Assembly: GCA_036850595.1 (NCBI GenBank)
Contig: CM072155.1
Span: 10,046,256 to 10,110,255 of the forward strand
Reading direction: 5' to 3'
Origin: Rhyacichthys aspro
Lineage: Eukaryota > Chordata > Actinopteri > Gobiiformes > Rhyacichthyidae
DNA length: 64,000 nucleotides
Part shown: positions 24,301 through 39,300 of the stretch, piece by piece
Layout: every line of letters begins with the position of its first letter
How positions within the stretch are numbered: the stretch's first letter is position 1
The notes under the pieces: model-generated
Told to the model about the DNA's origin: nothing
Database searches by the model: none
What the model saw: the letters and a program-made list of their open reading frames with translations, nothing else
Made by a program: the position numbers and the translations under genes

Positions 24301-27300
24301 GAACAGTAAGATGTTTACTTCAGGTGCCTTCAAACTAATCAAAAACAGATTATGGCGTTTAAAACTCCTTGTGTCAACAGTTCAGATGCTGATTATGTGA
24401 AAGCCTTGTGGATAAACGCCAGGAAAACTTCATCCAACAAGTAACAAGTCCTGATTCCAATTAGCAGCTGTGTTTTTAGGTGAAACTTCCAGCTTTTATA
24501 AGACTGTGTGGTTCAAACAAATGCAGAGTTGGCATTTGGATGCTAAGTGTAACTTAATGTAAATGTCCTAATGTGGCATTGAACTTTTTCTGTTTCATGT
24601 GAAGCGGAAAATTAGACTTAATTGGCCTAATGTTTGTCACGAAAGAGATTTTAAATAAGGTCATGAAAATATTAAACAGATCAGTGGAGTATATAATTAC
24701 TCTCATGCATCATGTAGCTTTTGGGAAGTGGTTCATTTTAGAGACAATCATCAGGGTTCACACTCTTTTTATCTAATATTTCCAGGACATTTCAAGGACT
24801 TTTTCCGGTCAATTCAAGACAGCTTTTTCTCATTGACACTGTCCTTTCCTGTATTTTATTTTTACAACAGGTAAATTTGTAGAGTATTCCTCTTTAATTC
24901 GCTCAAAACTCAACGTACAGCATCCACAAGGGTCAAAACTCAAACTACAGGTGCCACAGAGGGTCAAAAACTAAACTACAGCAGCTTTACAGTGTGAAAA
25001 CATACATTACAGAAGCCTCAGGGGATCAAAATTCAAGTTAAAGCAGATTTAGAGGGTTAAAACTAAACTACAGAGGCCTCGGAAGGTCAAAACTCAAACT
25101 ACATGAGCTTTAGAAGGTCAAATCTCAAACTACAAGAGCTTTAAAGTGTTAAAACTCAATCTACAGAAGCATTAATGGTCAAAACTCAAAGTACAGGAGC
25201 CTTAAAGGGTCAAAACCCAAACTACAGGAGCTTTAGAGGGTTAAAACTTGAACTACAGTGGCCTTGGAGGGTCAACTGTTTATGTAAATGCACGTAAAGT
25301 CGCATTGTTTAGTTACAACAAGTTACAAACTAAATCAAGATTCAATATAAAAGTTTATAGATGAAATCTGGAAAATGTGAGGGACTTTTGTGTGGATTTG
25401 TCAGTGTAGTTCACCTCTCGTTGGTGGTGACGTCCAGGTGAGTGTGGATGGAGAGGAAGGCCTGTTTGAGGAACATGAGCCTCTTCCGCTCCTCGTCCTG
25501 TGATTGGTCGAAAATGGACTCCATCTCTTCCATGTAACGAGGGGCGTAACGGTTCACCTCCTCCAGCACCTTCTCGTAGCGGGACCTCACCTGAGAACAG
25601 TAACATATTGATGGACCTTTTTGTAGTTTTGAATATTTTCCAGTATTTGAATGTTTAGCTTCTGCTGTTTCTGCTTAGATTTTTTTTATTTAAGTCAAAT
25701 CCAACTAAAAACTGCTCAAATACAACCGAAATATGTTCAAATCCAACTGAAACATGTTGAAGACCATATAAAAACAGTCCAAGTCCAACTAAAACCTGCT
25801 CAAATCCGACTAAAACCTAGTCAAATCCAACTAAAACCTGTTCAAATCCAAATCCAACTAAAAACAAAAAATATTACCTACTAAAAGTAATGAAGCGCCA
25901 TATATAACATTGCAAAGGGTCGCATTTGGACCCCGGGCCTTGAGCCTTGACGTTTTACTGTCAGTGGCAGCCATGTTTGTTTACCAATAGACACGTTTAA
26001 GACAACAAGAAGAAAGAACATGTCTTCTGAAACAACAGGGTCATTTTAGTGTATTTTGTACAAATACGACTCTGCTAGGCTGCAGTGTATTGGCCGAGGG
26101 CCTCACTTATGTAATTTCTCGTAATATGCCACCATCCTGGGGACAGGTACGATATTTTGGATGTTTCTGATTCTACTGATCTCATGTCTAAGAACCATTA
26201 AAATGAGAGTAAGAATATATATTTTGCGGCTAAAAGTTGTGCGGTTCTACTCTAAAGGACACAGGTGTGAGTATAACCAAAATTGTATAGTTTTGAAGTG
26301 GAAAGAATTCAAAAGACTGGCCATTTCCCATAGTTCTGTTGAGTCCTGTAATGTAATGGTGAATGCATTCGTGCTGCAGACGAAGAAATAACGTGGTGGA
26401 CTATCATAGGCACAGTACACTCCACTTTGTTCTGTTGCAAAGTGTTCTTCTTCCACTTATTCGTTAATAGAAAATGCACCGACTGTTCTGACTTTCCGGT
26501 GCTTCTGCTACGCCACACGTTCCCAGTGAAATTACCTTCTCTTCCTCCTGTTTCACCACCTCCAGCTCCTCCTGTAGTTTCTTCTGTTTGTCGATGTTGA
26601 CGTCGGGGTTTCCCTGAGCGTGGGCCTCTCGTTCTCGAGCCACGTGTTCCCTCCGACTGACCTTATGGTACGCTCTCCGGGCTTTATCCAACTGTGGAGC
26701 CAACAAACACAACATTTAGTCAAGCCCTTACGTCTGTATTGACTGAACATTATCACCTGCCGAGAGTTTAACCTGCAGCCAGCCATTAACCTGCACTAAA
26801 GCCAGTACTAAATATTAGCGGTTTCATTACACACTTTAATTTGAGTCCATTTACTTAACGACCAGCCGTTTGTGACTCCAGTCTTTTAATATGAACCATG
26901 TATCGATTCACTCAGTCTAATACATTTTTAATTAAAAAATACTACTCAGCCCACCCTAAATCAGAGTAAAACACACATTTTAGAGGCGTATTGTTTTTGG
27001 ACCAGAACAACACAGTGAATAAACGAGATTAAAAATTAAAGGATTATTCGAAAACGTTACGAGCAGGTTTCTGGCTCAGCTGTTTCTCTCGGGGTTGAGT
27101 TTCATTTTGCCAAGAAAACGTGGCTCCAAATGCTTATTGTAAACTAAAGCACGGAGGGAAAAGGGCATTATGTTGCAGATTTCTTAATTAAAATGGAGCT
27201 AATCGGCTTTAATTACTGTATTATTTAACACAACTCTTGTTTATCCTGAAGTAAATGTGATGCTGCAGAACACTGGGTGAATTAAAGGGACTGAAAAATA

Positions 27301-30300
27301 AAGAAAGCTGTGTGAATGCCTCATTGTAAAACAAGACCTTTTGGGACCAGGGCAATTTTCTGGAAACCTAATTAGCTTTTATTAGTCTGTAAGTGAGTGA
27401 AACAACACAAAACATGAGACAATGCTAGAAAAGGAACCTCACAAAACCCATAGACCGTGTGACATTAAATATACCCAAAATAATGTACTAAAACATTATA
27501 GATTTATTGATTTATTGATTTATTTGGATACTGTGTGGTCTAATGTTTCAAAAGAAGGCTCAGCACAAAGCAGGCAAGCATTCATATTTCCAATGAGCAA
27601 CAAAAATATCAATAATCAAAATGGACACAAATCAACACTATGCAACTATTACCATAATCAATGACAACTGAAATAAAATAATAATTAAATGTAAAATAAT
27701 AGCCATAACCTTTCTATTTTGAGAAATTTTCAACCTTAAACTGTAAGAATAAACCTTTTTTTTTTTTTTTCCAGAGCTGGAATCAAACCTGGGTCGCGTC
27801 AGTATGTGGAATGTGCTCTACCCTGAATAAACCTTTTTTAAAGACAAAGTGGGGCTGGTTCAAGTGATATTCAACAATGTGAATACGAGGCAGAAGACAT
27901 ATCTGAACAGAAACTCTCACATCAACACAAATTTACATCGCAACTTAAATATATCAATGTGTGTGAATTTGCAACAGCATTTGTCTCCTTTAGTCCTTTA
28001 GTGAGTATATTCTGTACCAATGGTGTCAAACTCTGGTGGTGAGGGGCCCCAATAGTAAACAAAAATCCTTTCAGGGGCCAAATGATCTTTTACCGTTTTG
28101 ATTTTCATTTGGGTGTTTTTCATGTGTCATTTTGTGAATTCAATTTCAATTTGTGCCAGTGTGGCCTTATTTTAAGCCCAGTTTTGGCCCCTTTAAATGG
28201 ATACTTCTCTTTTGTGTTATTTTTAAAGTGGTTTTGTTCCTTATTACCTACCTTTAGAATAATGTAGTGCCCTTTTCTCTGATTAATGTTTAAAGTCCTC
28301 AAACATATCACCTAATAAATGTGGCGGAGGGCCGAATAAAACATTGCAAATGGCCGCATTTGGACCCCAGAGCCTTGAATTTGACATGTCTGGTCCATAT
28401 CCTGTTGTTGCTTTAAGTAATGTTATGGGAAAAATACTAAGATTACATTTCTTGAATTACTGATATTTGATACTTTTTGCTTTCATGTTGTCGTATTTTG
28501 GAGCAAACATACTTGTAAGTAGTTGAAGTAAAAGAAACTCATGAGTAGTTGTCTCACTGAATGCTTTTGAATGGTTATTATTGGTTTAAAGTGAATAATA
28601 ATTAAATATCAGAAATGTTCTGTTTGTCTGACTCTTATATAGCAGTAATATTTGCTGTTGAAAAAAGGAACGAATCAGTTTTTTTCACTCCCACTTTCTA
28701 ACATCAGTCCTTGGCATTGTACATTATAAAGAGAGTAGTTGTAATCCTTAATAAGCCCATATGGGAAGACTTAAGAACCAGACCTTTTTGAGGCGTTTGG
28801 CCCACGGTTTCTGAGCACGTGTGAAGCCGGTCTCGATGTCCTGGGACTCCTTGAAGCCTCCGAACAGTTTCTTGTGGAAACTGTCCTTTTGCCAGGTCCG
28901 GACGCGGTCTCCGTCCTCGGCAACCAGCGCTCGGCAGATGGAGGCGTGGAGCGAGGCCAGACGCTCGGCCGAGGTCATGAAGCACTGCCAGGCCTTCATC
29001 AGAGAGCCGTACAGAGGACCTGACAGAGGACAGTCGCACCGGGGTTAGAGTCGGGCTGGGTTCATGCACACTGGAAGAACATTTAGGAACTTCATACACA
29101 GTCAAAAATAAAAACTACTGGCAGATGCGGTTGTCAAAAAAAATATGGAGACATTATCAAAGACATTGTGATACATTGCAATCTGACATTTCCCAATATA
29201 TATCCCCCATATATTTTTAGGCATATTTTTGCTTTCCAATGTTTTTTTTTTTTTGTTTTTTTTGGCTTTTTCTGTCTCTGGATGTGTTTTGTTCTCTGCA
29301 GAATAATAAAAGTTTACTGTATGGACTCTCTTTATTGGACTTATGCAACATCAAAACTAAGTCCAGACAAAGAAGATGGTGGGACTTAGCCTCTGATCCA
29401 CACCTGCCTCAAAAAAATCTAATTATCTAATTTGGTGATACAGTATTTTGTCTTTTACAGATGTATTCATAGTTTTTTTTAGACCAAAAACAAAGTGCTA
29501 AAGTCCCATGGCTCCATTTTTTAAAATGAAGATTACTACTTTCTTTTTCACAGTTAAAAATCAAGGTCTCAATACTGCATCTCCTCCTATATTTATCCAT
29601 ATTTACACATAAATATACGATTGACCCATCGCTAAGCCCCGCCCTCTGACCTCAGATGTCATATGCCAATCAAACAGGTGCACTGTGTAACATCTTGTTG
29701 TATAAAATTGAAGAACGTGGAAAATACCAGGGTTTCCTTCCCCTGTAAACTGCAGAATACATATTCAAGGAGCCACAGATAACTTCATGAACTGTTCTGT
29801 GTTATTGTAGCACACTGTAAAACCTAATGTGAAAACCTGAAGCCCTGTTGTTGCAATTGAGAGGCACAATATCATAAACAGCCTCTAGTTATGTTAATAC
29901 ACTGCTTTTTGCATTTATGTATGCGGCCTACTCAAGACCAACAGACAGTAACGACTCAAATAAAGGTCTGTTTGAATACTAAGTAATAAACTGTATGCTG
30001 TATGAGCGTTAACCACATAATACTGTATATAACTTTGTCTTCCAAGGGGCTTTAAAGAAGAAACACTCCAAACAAAGGCCTGGAGCGTGGTGCCTGTAAC
30101 AGACTGCACTGTGTTCCCTGATACTGCTGCAAACTGCTGCAGGGCAAAGACAAACTTGTGACACAGAAAAGCCTCAAAAGACAGTTCAAACGCAAACTTA
30201 AATGCTTTCTTTTCAAAGGCATGGTTACACACAGCTGTATTCAAACAAGACTGTATTAAAATCTCGAATCACTTTTGTCTAATTGTGTTTTTTTACGTGA

Positions 30301-33300
30301 ATATGAGTGTTACAGGTCTGGTACTGACTGGAGTCCACCACCGGTTTCCACTTCTGGCTCCATTCGCTGAGCTGCTGAGCGTACTGCCTCTCGACTCGAG
30401 CTCGCTCCTGAAAACACGCCACGATGTCGCTGCAGGCCTGGAACGAGTCCTCGGTCCGCTTCACCGTGCGCTGGTAGTTCCCGGGCTGAAGGAACCAACA
30501 CAGAAATATAGATTTAAGAGTGACTGAAAACATTAGCCAGCACACATATTCCATAAAGTCTTTTATTGTTGCTATTTTAAAGCCAGCGCACACAGATACA
30601 AATATAAATCCACTCCTGAGTGCATTAACTGTGTGGACTGTAAACTAAAGCCAGTGCATCATGTGACCTCTTCCCTAGTACTCCTCTGCTAATAATACTC
30701 CACTTCTTCTAATGCTATTTATACTCCACATTAATAGGGCTATTTACATTTACTACAATTCATAAACATAGATGAAGGATTGTAACTTTGGAGATATTTT
30801 AAAACTGAAGTCCATTTGGTTTTCCATTTAAGGTAGAACCAGAGTACCTTCATATTTTTATTTTTTTTTACATAGCATTAGACTATAAACAGAAATAGAA
30901 GTAGCTGTGATGATATGTAGCAATGAATTCTGACTCTGTTGATGCCCAGTGACCCACTTTTAGAATATATTGTCTTTTAAAACATTATTGTAGAAGGCAT
31001 TTCATCCATAAATCATTTTATGAATAATATAATAAGAATTTTGAGATTTTTAAAACCGGTTCAAATCAAATTGTAACCTGGTCAAATGCAACTAAAACCT
31101 CTTCAAATTAATTTTAAAACCTCTTTAAATCTAATTTAAACCTGTTTGAATCCAAGGAAAACTGCCTCAAATCCATCTAAAACCTGTTCAAATACACCTC
31201 AAACCTGCTAAAATCCAATGAAACCTGTTCAAATCCATTTTAAATCTGTTCAAATCCAACTAAAACTGTAAGAATAAAATCAGAGGAGACTGACAGCTCT
31301 GGGAAATTTTCCTCTCATCAAAAATGGCCCTTTTCTAAAAAAAAAAAAAAAGTTTGGAAGTTTAGAGCTGATCAATCCCATAAATGCATAAACTTAATTA
31401 TTAACAGAAACAGTGAAATTATTTTATCAAACTTGACAAATGGGATAAATACTTGATGCGTGACATGTTCAGGGAGAAATCTTATGTTTTGATTGAATCC
31501 AAAAGTAGTATAAAGAGTATAAATGCATTAATCTTACAACACATTGCCTCTGGGGTTAAAAGGCCTGATGTAATGAGAAAAGTGTTACAGAGAGGTGTTG
31601 GATTTCTGTTTTGGACGGTCACTAAGTGGACACATGGAGCATGACTAATCCATTTACAGAGGGACAGGCACAGAGGAGGCCAGTGGACACATGACAAGGA
31701 CCAGGATTATGACAAAACCAAGACAAAATGTGTTGTTTGTGGAAATTGGAAATGTTGGTGTGATTTTCCTGGCAGTGTCTGTCTGCTCCCACTCAGCGCT
31801 CACTCACTGTGGGACAGCTGTTAACTGTGGCTTTGAATCTGAATTTGAAATAAACGCAAGAGGAAAAACCATGTAAGATAGACATAGTGGCCATTGTCTT
31901 TTAATTGTGTTTATTATGGACTTTTTTCTGACTAAAGTAAGTAGTCTGTGGCACTTCTGCTTCCTACAGATAAAGGCAGGATTTGGAAATAGTAAGACAT
32001 AATGGTTTCTTGTTAAATACTTTAAATCAGTGGTGTCGAACTCAAAGTAGTGAGGGGCCACGATAGTGAATAAGAATCCTTTCAGGGGCCGAAGATGGAG
32101 ACATTTGGATACTTTTATTACAGTTTTATTTTTTTAATTTCTGTTCGAGTCTTACCAAAGTTGTCTTTAACATTTATTTCCTCCTTTTAAACAGATTTGA
32201 AAAGGTTTTAATTGGATTTGAACAAGTTTCTGTTGGATTTGAACAGGTTTTAGTCATATTTGAACAGGTTTTAGTTGGGTTTGAACAGGTTTTAGTCATA
32301 TTTTTTTAATTTAGATTTGTTCAAATGCATTTAAAAGCTGTTCTAATCCACTTAAAACCTAGTGCCAAAAAATATCATCTTCTAAATTTGTTGGAGGGCC
32401 ACATAAAATATTGCAAAGGGCCGCATTTGGCCCCCGGGCCTTGAGTTTGACACGTGTGCTTTAAATTGTGTTCATTAAGGAGCCAGAATGAAAACTATAA
32501 ATAAAGTAGGTCAGAAAATGTCATTTATATTAAATCTTTTACCTGTGTTTGTATGAGAACAGAGCTTGTTTTTGCAAAGCCCTCGACGTATACTAGTGTT
32601 GTAGTCAAGAACCAGGAAGTCCTTAACAAGGCCAATGTGGGATAACAGTGAGAAGATACCAGGGAACACTTTAAAAATGTCCAGGCTGCACAACACTGGA
32701 GGATATTGAAGCACTAAGTAAAATAGAGGTGGATTAAAATAAAAATATTCAAACATAAAAATGAGTCAAAGGTGGTATATGTAGGTCCAACTTATTTTAA
32801 AATCCGCTTTTTTCTGTGTAAGAAAGAGAAATTGAGTCAAGTGGCATTCAAAAGTACTTAAACCAGCCTCGAAACCAAGACCAGAGTCAAATACAACACT
32901 AGGTTTATTTATTTGGGCCATTTGTTCTTTATTATACGCTCTACTCTGTCCTGTCCACTGTCTTTGTCCATTAAACCCAGTTAAACATCTCAGAACCAGG
33001 TCCAGGTCAGACTAAGTGCCTCTTTCTTTCAATCCTTTATTTCGTCACATGGTTATCATTAGTTCTTTTAATGAACTGCAGGAGCTCACCTCTCGACAAA
33101 AGCACAAAAGGCTGCAGACGAGAAACTGTGGCACAAAACAGACCTTATTGGAGCTTACAGTAAAGTGATGCAAGACTAAGTAATATTCAGCAGATAACAG
33201 CTTATATACATTCGACACACATTGCTTTGCTGTAAGAAACAACCACATATTCCTTTTTATAATGTCTTTACTGGGAGAGATCTACTAAAAATAACTGCAA

Positions 33301-36300
33301 GTGTTTGTATTTATTCATTTAACTCCGAGTTTCCAACATGAATGCACCATACATTTCCATAAACAGATATATTTTGCATTTTGAAACATTGCATTCAACA
33401 TTATTCATGGAAACAGTTTAAATTTAACCCCACAAATTAACAAAATTTTGCAAAAAAAAACAAAAACCCATTCCTTTCTTTTTCTTGCTTCAGTTGGATT
33501 CAAGCTAATGCTCATGAAGTTAAATGGAAACACTTTTTTCCTTTAAAGGACAGACAACTGACTCATGCCGTCAGCCATTTATGGGTTTAGAGCACACATG
33601 TCAAACTCAAGGCCCCGGGGCCAAATGCAGCCCTTTGCAATGTTTTATGTGTCCCTTCAATACATTTAGAAGGTGATATTTTTGGCACTAGGTTTTAATT
33701 AAATTTGAACATTTGAAAGTTTTAGTTGGATATGTTTTAGATGGATTTATTTTTGCTACAAAGATAAATCAAATCTGTTTGAATCTATCCAGAATCTGTT
33801 CAAATCCAACTAAAACCTGTTGAAATCCGACTAAAACCTTTGCAAATCTGACAAAACCTCTTCAGATCCATTGAAACTAGAACCTGTTTCCATAAAACAA
33901 GGAAATTGATGTTAAAAAAACTTTTGTAAGACTCAAATTAAGTTTTCAGCCCCAGAAAGGATTATTATGAACTTTCGTGGCCCCTCACCACTTTGAGTTT
34001 GACACCACTGGACAAAGAAAAAGACAAAGAAAAATCAAAACTGGGGACATATAGGACATAGGTCTATTGCATTAATCGACTGAAAACAGCACTGAATGGC
34101 ACCATTAGGTAATAATCAGCGCATATCCTCGTCTACGCCAATGTTTCCCTTAAAAAGACAGACACAGACCAAAAGAAGTTATCCACTTAGCTTCTGTCAC
34201 AATACATCTTAATATCTAGATAAGTGCCCTTTGTTTTCTGCCCTTTTCTCTCTCCTTCTTGTTCCTTTGTGCCGTGGTTAAGGCCTGCACTCGCTCGTCT
34301 CTCATTTAAACAGAAACAGCTGAGGAATCTGCGCCGAGGCCAAAGGCAGCGCTGCTCAGACCCAGTTGGCACCATTCGGACGCAGATGCAAATCCACTAC
34401 GAGGATACGTCCAGGCAACAAACGGCAGCGTCGAAATGAAACGGATACGGGCCTCAAACGAAATCAGTGCAGTCCAAAACAGTAGAGCTGCTTATATAAA
34501 GTGTATCGGTGGAAAAAGGGAAAGGGTCTGAAATAAAAGGCATGGTGTCTGATACTGCTCAGATGAGGTTCTTCCTGGTTTTGTGTGACACAGTGATGTA
34601 GATAAGTAACACAATACCCAAGAGTTAATCAGGACTAAACCATGTCTAAATTGTACTTAACAGAGACAAAACCAGAGACTTACGATAAGTAACACAACTG
34701 TCCTTTAACAGAATGTTTGAATGTTGTGAATAAAGTAACTAAATCAAATGACATGGCCTTAACTTAATATATATTTGAGACGAACCTGGAGGACAGAGTC
34801 TGAAGTGAGATAGCTTTCTGGTGGGAGATCGCTGGCCAGGGTTTTTGAGTTGCATGCCGCTTCATTTTTATTTATTTTTTACAAAAACACTCACCACTTG
34901 CAGCACAAGTTGAAAAATGTGCTTATTTATGTGACATACTGCATTAAACCGGTTTCGAGTTGTCAACACTTATCATTAGCAGTGATTCGGGGGGAGACAA
35001 CTCCTGGATTCTCTTTCTTCCAGCTGATGCACAATCACAGCATTTAAAAGGGTTTGAGCATTATTTCCCAATCACAAAAGACACAAGAGACTCTCAAAAT
35101 AGGATAGAATGGATCCAAGACCACTATGTGCTTGATATTGCAAGAGTTGGCTGTAAATGAACGTTCAAGACCACTTTAAATCTCACAACATTCTGGATTA
35201 AAGTCAAGGCGGAATATCCCGAGTCCAGTCCCTCTACATCAGAGGAGTCAAACTGAAATTAGTGAGGGGCCGCGAAAGGTAATAAGAATCTTTTCAGGGG
35301 CCAAAGATGGTGACAAGTGGAAGCTTTTATTACATTCTGAATGTGAGATTTCATCTTCATTTGAATCTTTTCAGATTTCAAGGTTTTCAGGTTTTACTCA
35401 GATTTAATGAGGTTTTAGTTGGATTTCAACAGATTTTAGATGGATTTGAACAGGTTTTGTTTGAATTTGAACAGGTTTTAGACAGATTTGGAAAGGTTTT
35501 AGACAGATTTGAACAGGTTTTAGTTCCTTATCTGTGTAGCAAAAATCAAATCCATCTAAAACCTGCTCAAATTCAATGAATAAAACCTGGTGCCAAAAAT
35601 ATCACCTTCTAAATGTATTGAAGGGCCACATTAAACATTAAACGGGCCTTGAGTTTGACATGTGTGCTCTTCATCATTCAGAGTTTTGTTACATTTACAT
35701 ATACTGTAGCCTATAATTTGCTTGTTATGCTTAAGTGACAGAAGTCCATAGTGCTGCACAGATGAATACAATGATACAAGTAATAAGTGTTTACATGTGA
35801 AGCTCAAATGGAGATCCACTCTCAACGACAAAAACTCATACACGTTGCTTAAAGACCAGCTTTGCCTGTTGCTAATTCTCTCCCACTGACAAGACACAGT
35901 ATTAACACTCATTGATCCATGATCCACATTGTTCACACGGGTGACTTTTTTTCAAGATTTTCGATGCAGCGTGTCCAAGTCTGATGTGAAAATGGCTTAT
36001 GTCTTGTTACACAAACTTGCCTAGATTCTGTTTCATTTTGTAAAGTGGAGTTGTGCAAGATTACAACCTTTAATCAGGTTCTATGTGACCCTTGAAGATA
36101 CGAGAGGCACAAATCAGATACAAAGAGGTTATTTGCTCTCGCTGGAGACGACTGAACAATGTCTAATCAGAGAAAATGGCCGACAGTTCACTGCTCTCTC
36201 TGTGCCGTGTCTTTTCCGTGACGCTCCTCTAAATGAATAGAGACAGTCGCGATCCGCAGGGGCCCAGGACTGAGGCCGGGGGTCAGGGGCGTATCATTAT

Positions 36301-39300
36301 CCCACTTCAGAGAATACACCTTAATTGCCGAGCACTTGAAGTTGATGCTGACTGTGCGAATCCTACAGAAGAGCCTCAGTTTGGAGCCTAATGACAGAAA
36401 GGCCCACCGCGTGATGGCTGTGGATGACACATACAGGAAGTGGCCTGGAAACGTGGCCAGAACGACGGGACGCTGCCAAAATTACAGGAGGGGGAAGAGA
36501 TGAAAGTGGGGCAGCCATCGAGGCCAAGAGAGACGAGCCAGCGTTAAAGAGACAGCGCGCTTCCAATTAGACGGCGAGGCACTCAGAGGACAGCGAGTGT
36601 TTGTGGCTTTAAAAGCACTGGCAAACAAAATGCAGCTTTGTAAACACAGAGCGGAGTAGGTCACAGAATGGAAAAATCAGATGGGACTGTCTGAGCTGCG
36701 CACCTAGAGCTACGAATATCTGGGTCAAGTCAATAGCAATCCACAGTGGAGATATGAAAAGCCACAAGTGTTTTCCGAAGATTTAGCATCGCACGCTAAG
36801 GCTTTATGCAGTCAAGGTGAAGTTTTAGAGGCTCATATTTGAATACCCCTCAAGTGTTTCTCAGTGAGTACCTGTCATCATGAAGAACTTACAGGATGGA
36901 AATGCTAAAAGCAGTTTCCAGTGTTGTTATTTGAAGGTGCGTTGTGTAAAAAATAGACCTTTAAAGCTCCATGAAGCCTGAAGCCATTAGAGTCATCACT
37001 TCCTCTGAATCAGAATCAGCTTTTTTGAGTCAAGTATGAAGCACTTATAAGGATTTTGGCTCCGGTAGTTGTTTGGTACTAAACAGATAGAGACAGTGGC
37101 TGTAAGTACAAAAACACTACACTGCAAAACTAAAGGTTCAAGTATTATGTATAATCAGTCTGGATGGTCCCTGTTTTAACTTTTTATCAGATAATAAAGC
37201 AGCAAGAAAAAAGTATCTTTAAATAATAACAGTAAGATCAATACACTACAATAAGATCAATTTAACATGATTTAGTACAAATTATAAGTTCAAAAAATGA
37301 TTTTGTGAACTGTGCAGTCTTTAAAATATGATCAAAGGATGGAAAGTCATTGGTAAAAATAAATAAAATAAATAAAAAACTAAGTATATGAACCCTAGAA
37401 GTCAGATGGAGCTGTTTTTGGTATTTTCTAGCTCCTATATGGCTCATTTGATCTTCAGTCTGGATTCCTGTTACATAATGACATAGATAAGTAACAGGAT
37501 AGGCCTTTATTGAGGAGATGAAGCACAGACAACACAAACGGGCCATCTGTCCAATCAGAGAAGACTAGGTTAAGAGGGAGGGGCTTAAAGACATGGATAC
37601 TGCAATAATACGATTAAGACAAAACTATATATATTTTTTAGTTTTTACAAAGATCTGTTTTAGTACTTTTCCTAAAAATAAAAAAAAAACTAGTTAAATA
37701 AATGAAACAATTAAATAATAAATTTTGGAAACAGTGGCTTAAAATGGGCAATGTTTAGCTATCTGTCACTGATTTTAAGAAACAGCTTTATTAAAAATGA
37801 TGACTACATTGTTTTGTTATTGCAGCATTTCATTTTGCTTTAACTGGATTGAGGGCAGTCTCACAGCAGACACCTGGCTTTTTTTAAAAGGCTGAAAATG
37901 CTTTGTTAAACTGTTGTCAGGAACTCAACATGGCTGCTGGTAATTTGAGCACTTTACAAGCATTACCCCCTGCTGCTTTTAACTCAACTCTGCAACTCTT
38001 TGTTCTGCAACTTCGACACGTTAGATTCACTAAACCTTCACAGAGACTCAAAGCGAAAAGAGTCCGACAGTCGACAGCTGCCATAAAGAATCGAGCTGCA
38101 ATGGACAATAATACAGCTCCCAAAATGGAAAAAAATGTGTTGTGTATCCCTGGAGATGTGGCTCTTGTATACAGTCTACTTTGTCGAGTGAACAGATAAT
38201 AAAATACCTCAAAACAAAACCAGTTCTGAGAGTCATCTGATTTAGGCTTTTCAGAAAATACAATGGTTTCTATTCACTCTGGAAAATAAAGCACAGTCTT
38301 GTCTACATTGATAAATCTGTTTTAAAGTCAGGACTGGAGGAAATATGGTCTATCACCAAACATATGGCTAGTATTAAAAGCATAGACAGTAAAAAGGTGA
38401 ATGGAACAGTCTGGCTCCAAATGTCACAAAATACATAGCATTTCTGGCCTCGTTCGTCTACATTTGAACACACTTTTACATGTTTTAAAGTCCTTTTGTG
38501 GATTATAGACCCTTTATTTTCTAAGCACACATTTGGGTAACAGAAATTAAACAGACTGTAATATATGTTCAAGAAATAAAAGGCAAATGGCAACTTGATG
38601 GACACATCTGTGTGCTGTCAGTGAGTGGGTAGAGAACAGTGGAGAGTAGCTTAATATTTAGCAGCTCTACTTAGATGAGCATTGAGGCTAAAGGCGACAA
38701 CAAACAAGTGAGTGGCTGCTGAGGACTGTACAAAATAACACCAAAAAACCCAGAGTTACATCTTCAAACACTGTTAAACTGAGATTTTAGATTAGCTTAC
38801 GTCGCTAAGCAGCCAAACCAAAGAAAATTAAGGTAAAAATATGGACACAGACAATGTGCAAAAGCATACTACAATCATATGGCTTCAGGGCTTTGCAAAA
38901 AACAGTGGCATTCTTACTTTACCGACATCCATCAGTGCAATATTAAACACGTGATGACCACTTTTTTCACTGCCTTTTAAAGTGTCTCACAGTAATACAT
39001 AGGCTATATATAAAAAGGTAACACTGTTGACTCAGTTAAACAAGATTTTGTGTCAAAAAAAAGCCAAGCCATTGTCACATTTGGGTCAAAATGACTGGTG
39101 TGGCTCAAAGACTTCTTATAAAGATGGACTTCTCTTGACTCTGGTCACATCTTTCTTGAGCCAAATCCTCTCCATGTTCCATTCATGCTTTCTATAGTTC
39201 ACCACTGTTTCACTGTCTGTTAGCATCACTCGCTACATAAGCTGTACGTGCAAATGTTCTGATCCACATTCTTTATTGATCCTCCATTTCCTAAAAACAC

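Noticed and set aside
30318..30328. Alternative donor gtacca for PACSIN exon 2
   Set aside because: It would add 4 nt and shift the frame into exon 3, whereas gtcagt keeps the conserved frame.
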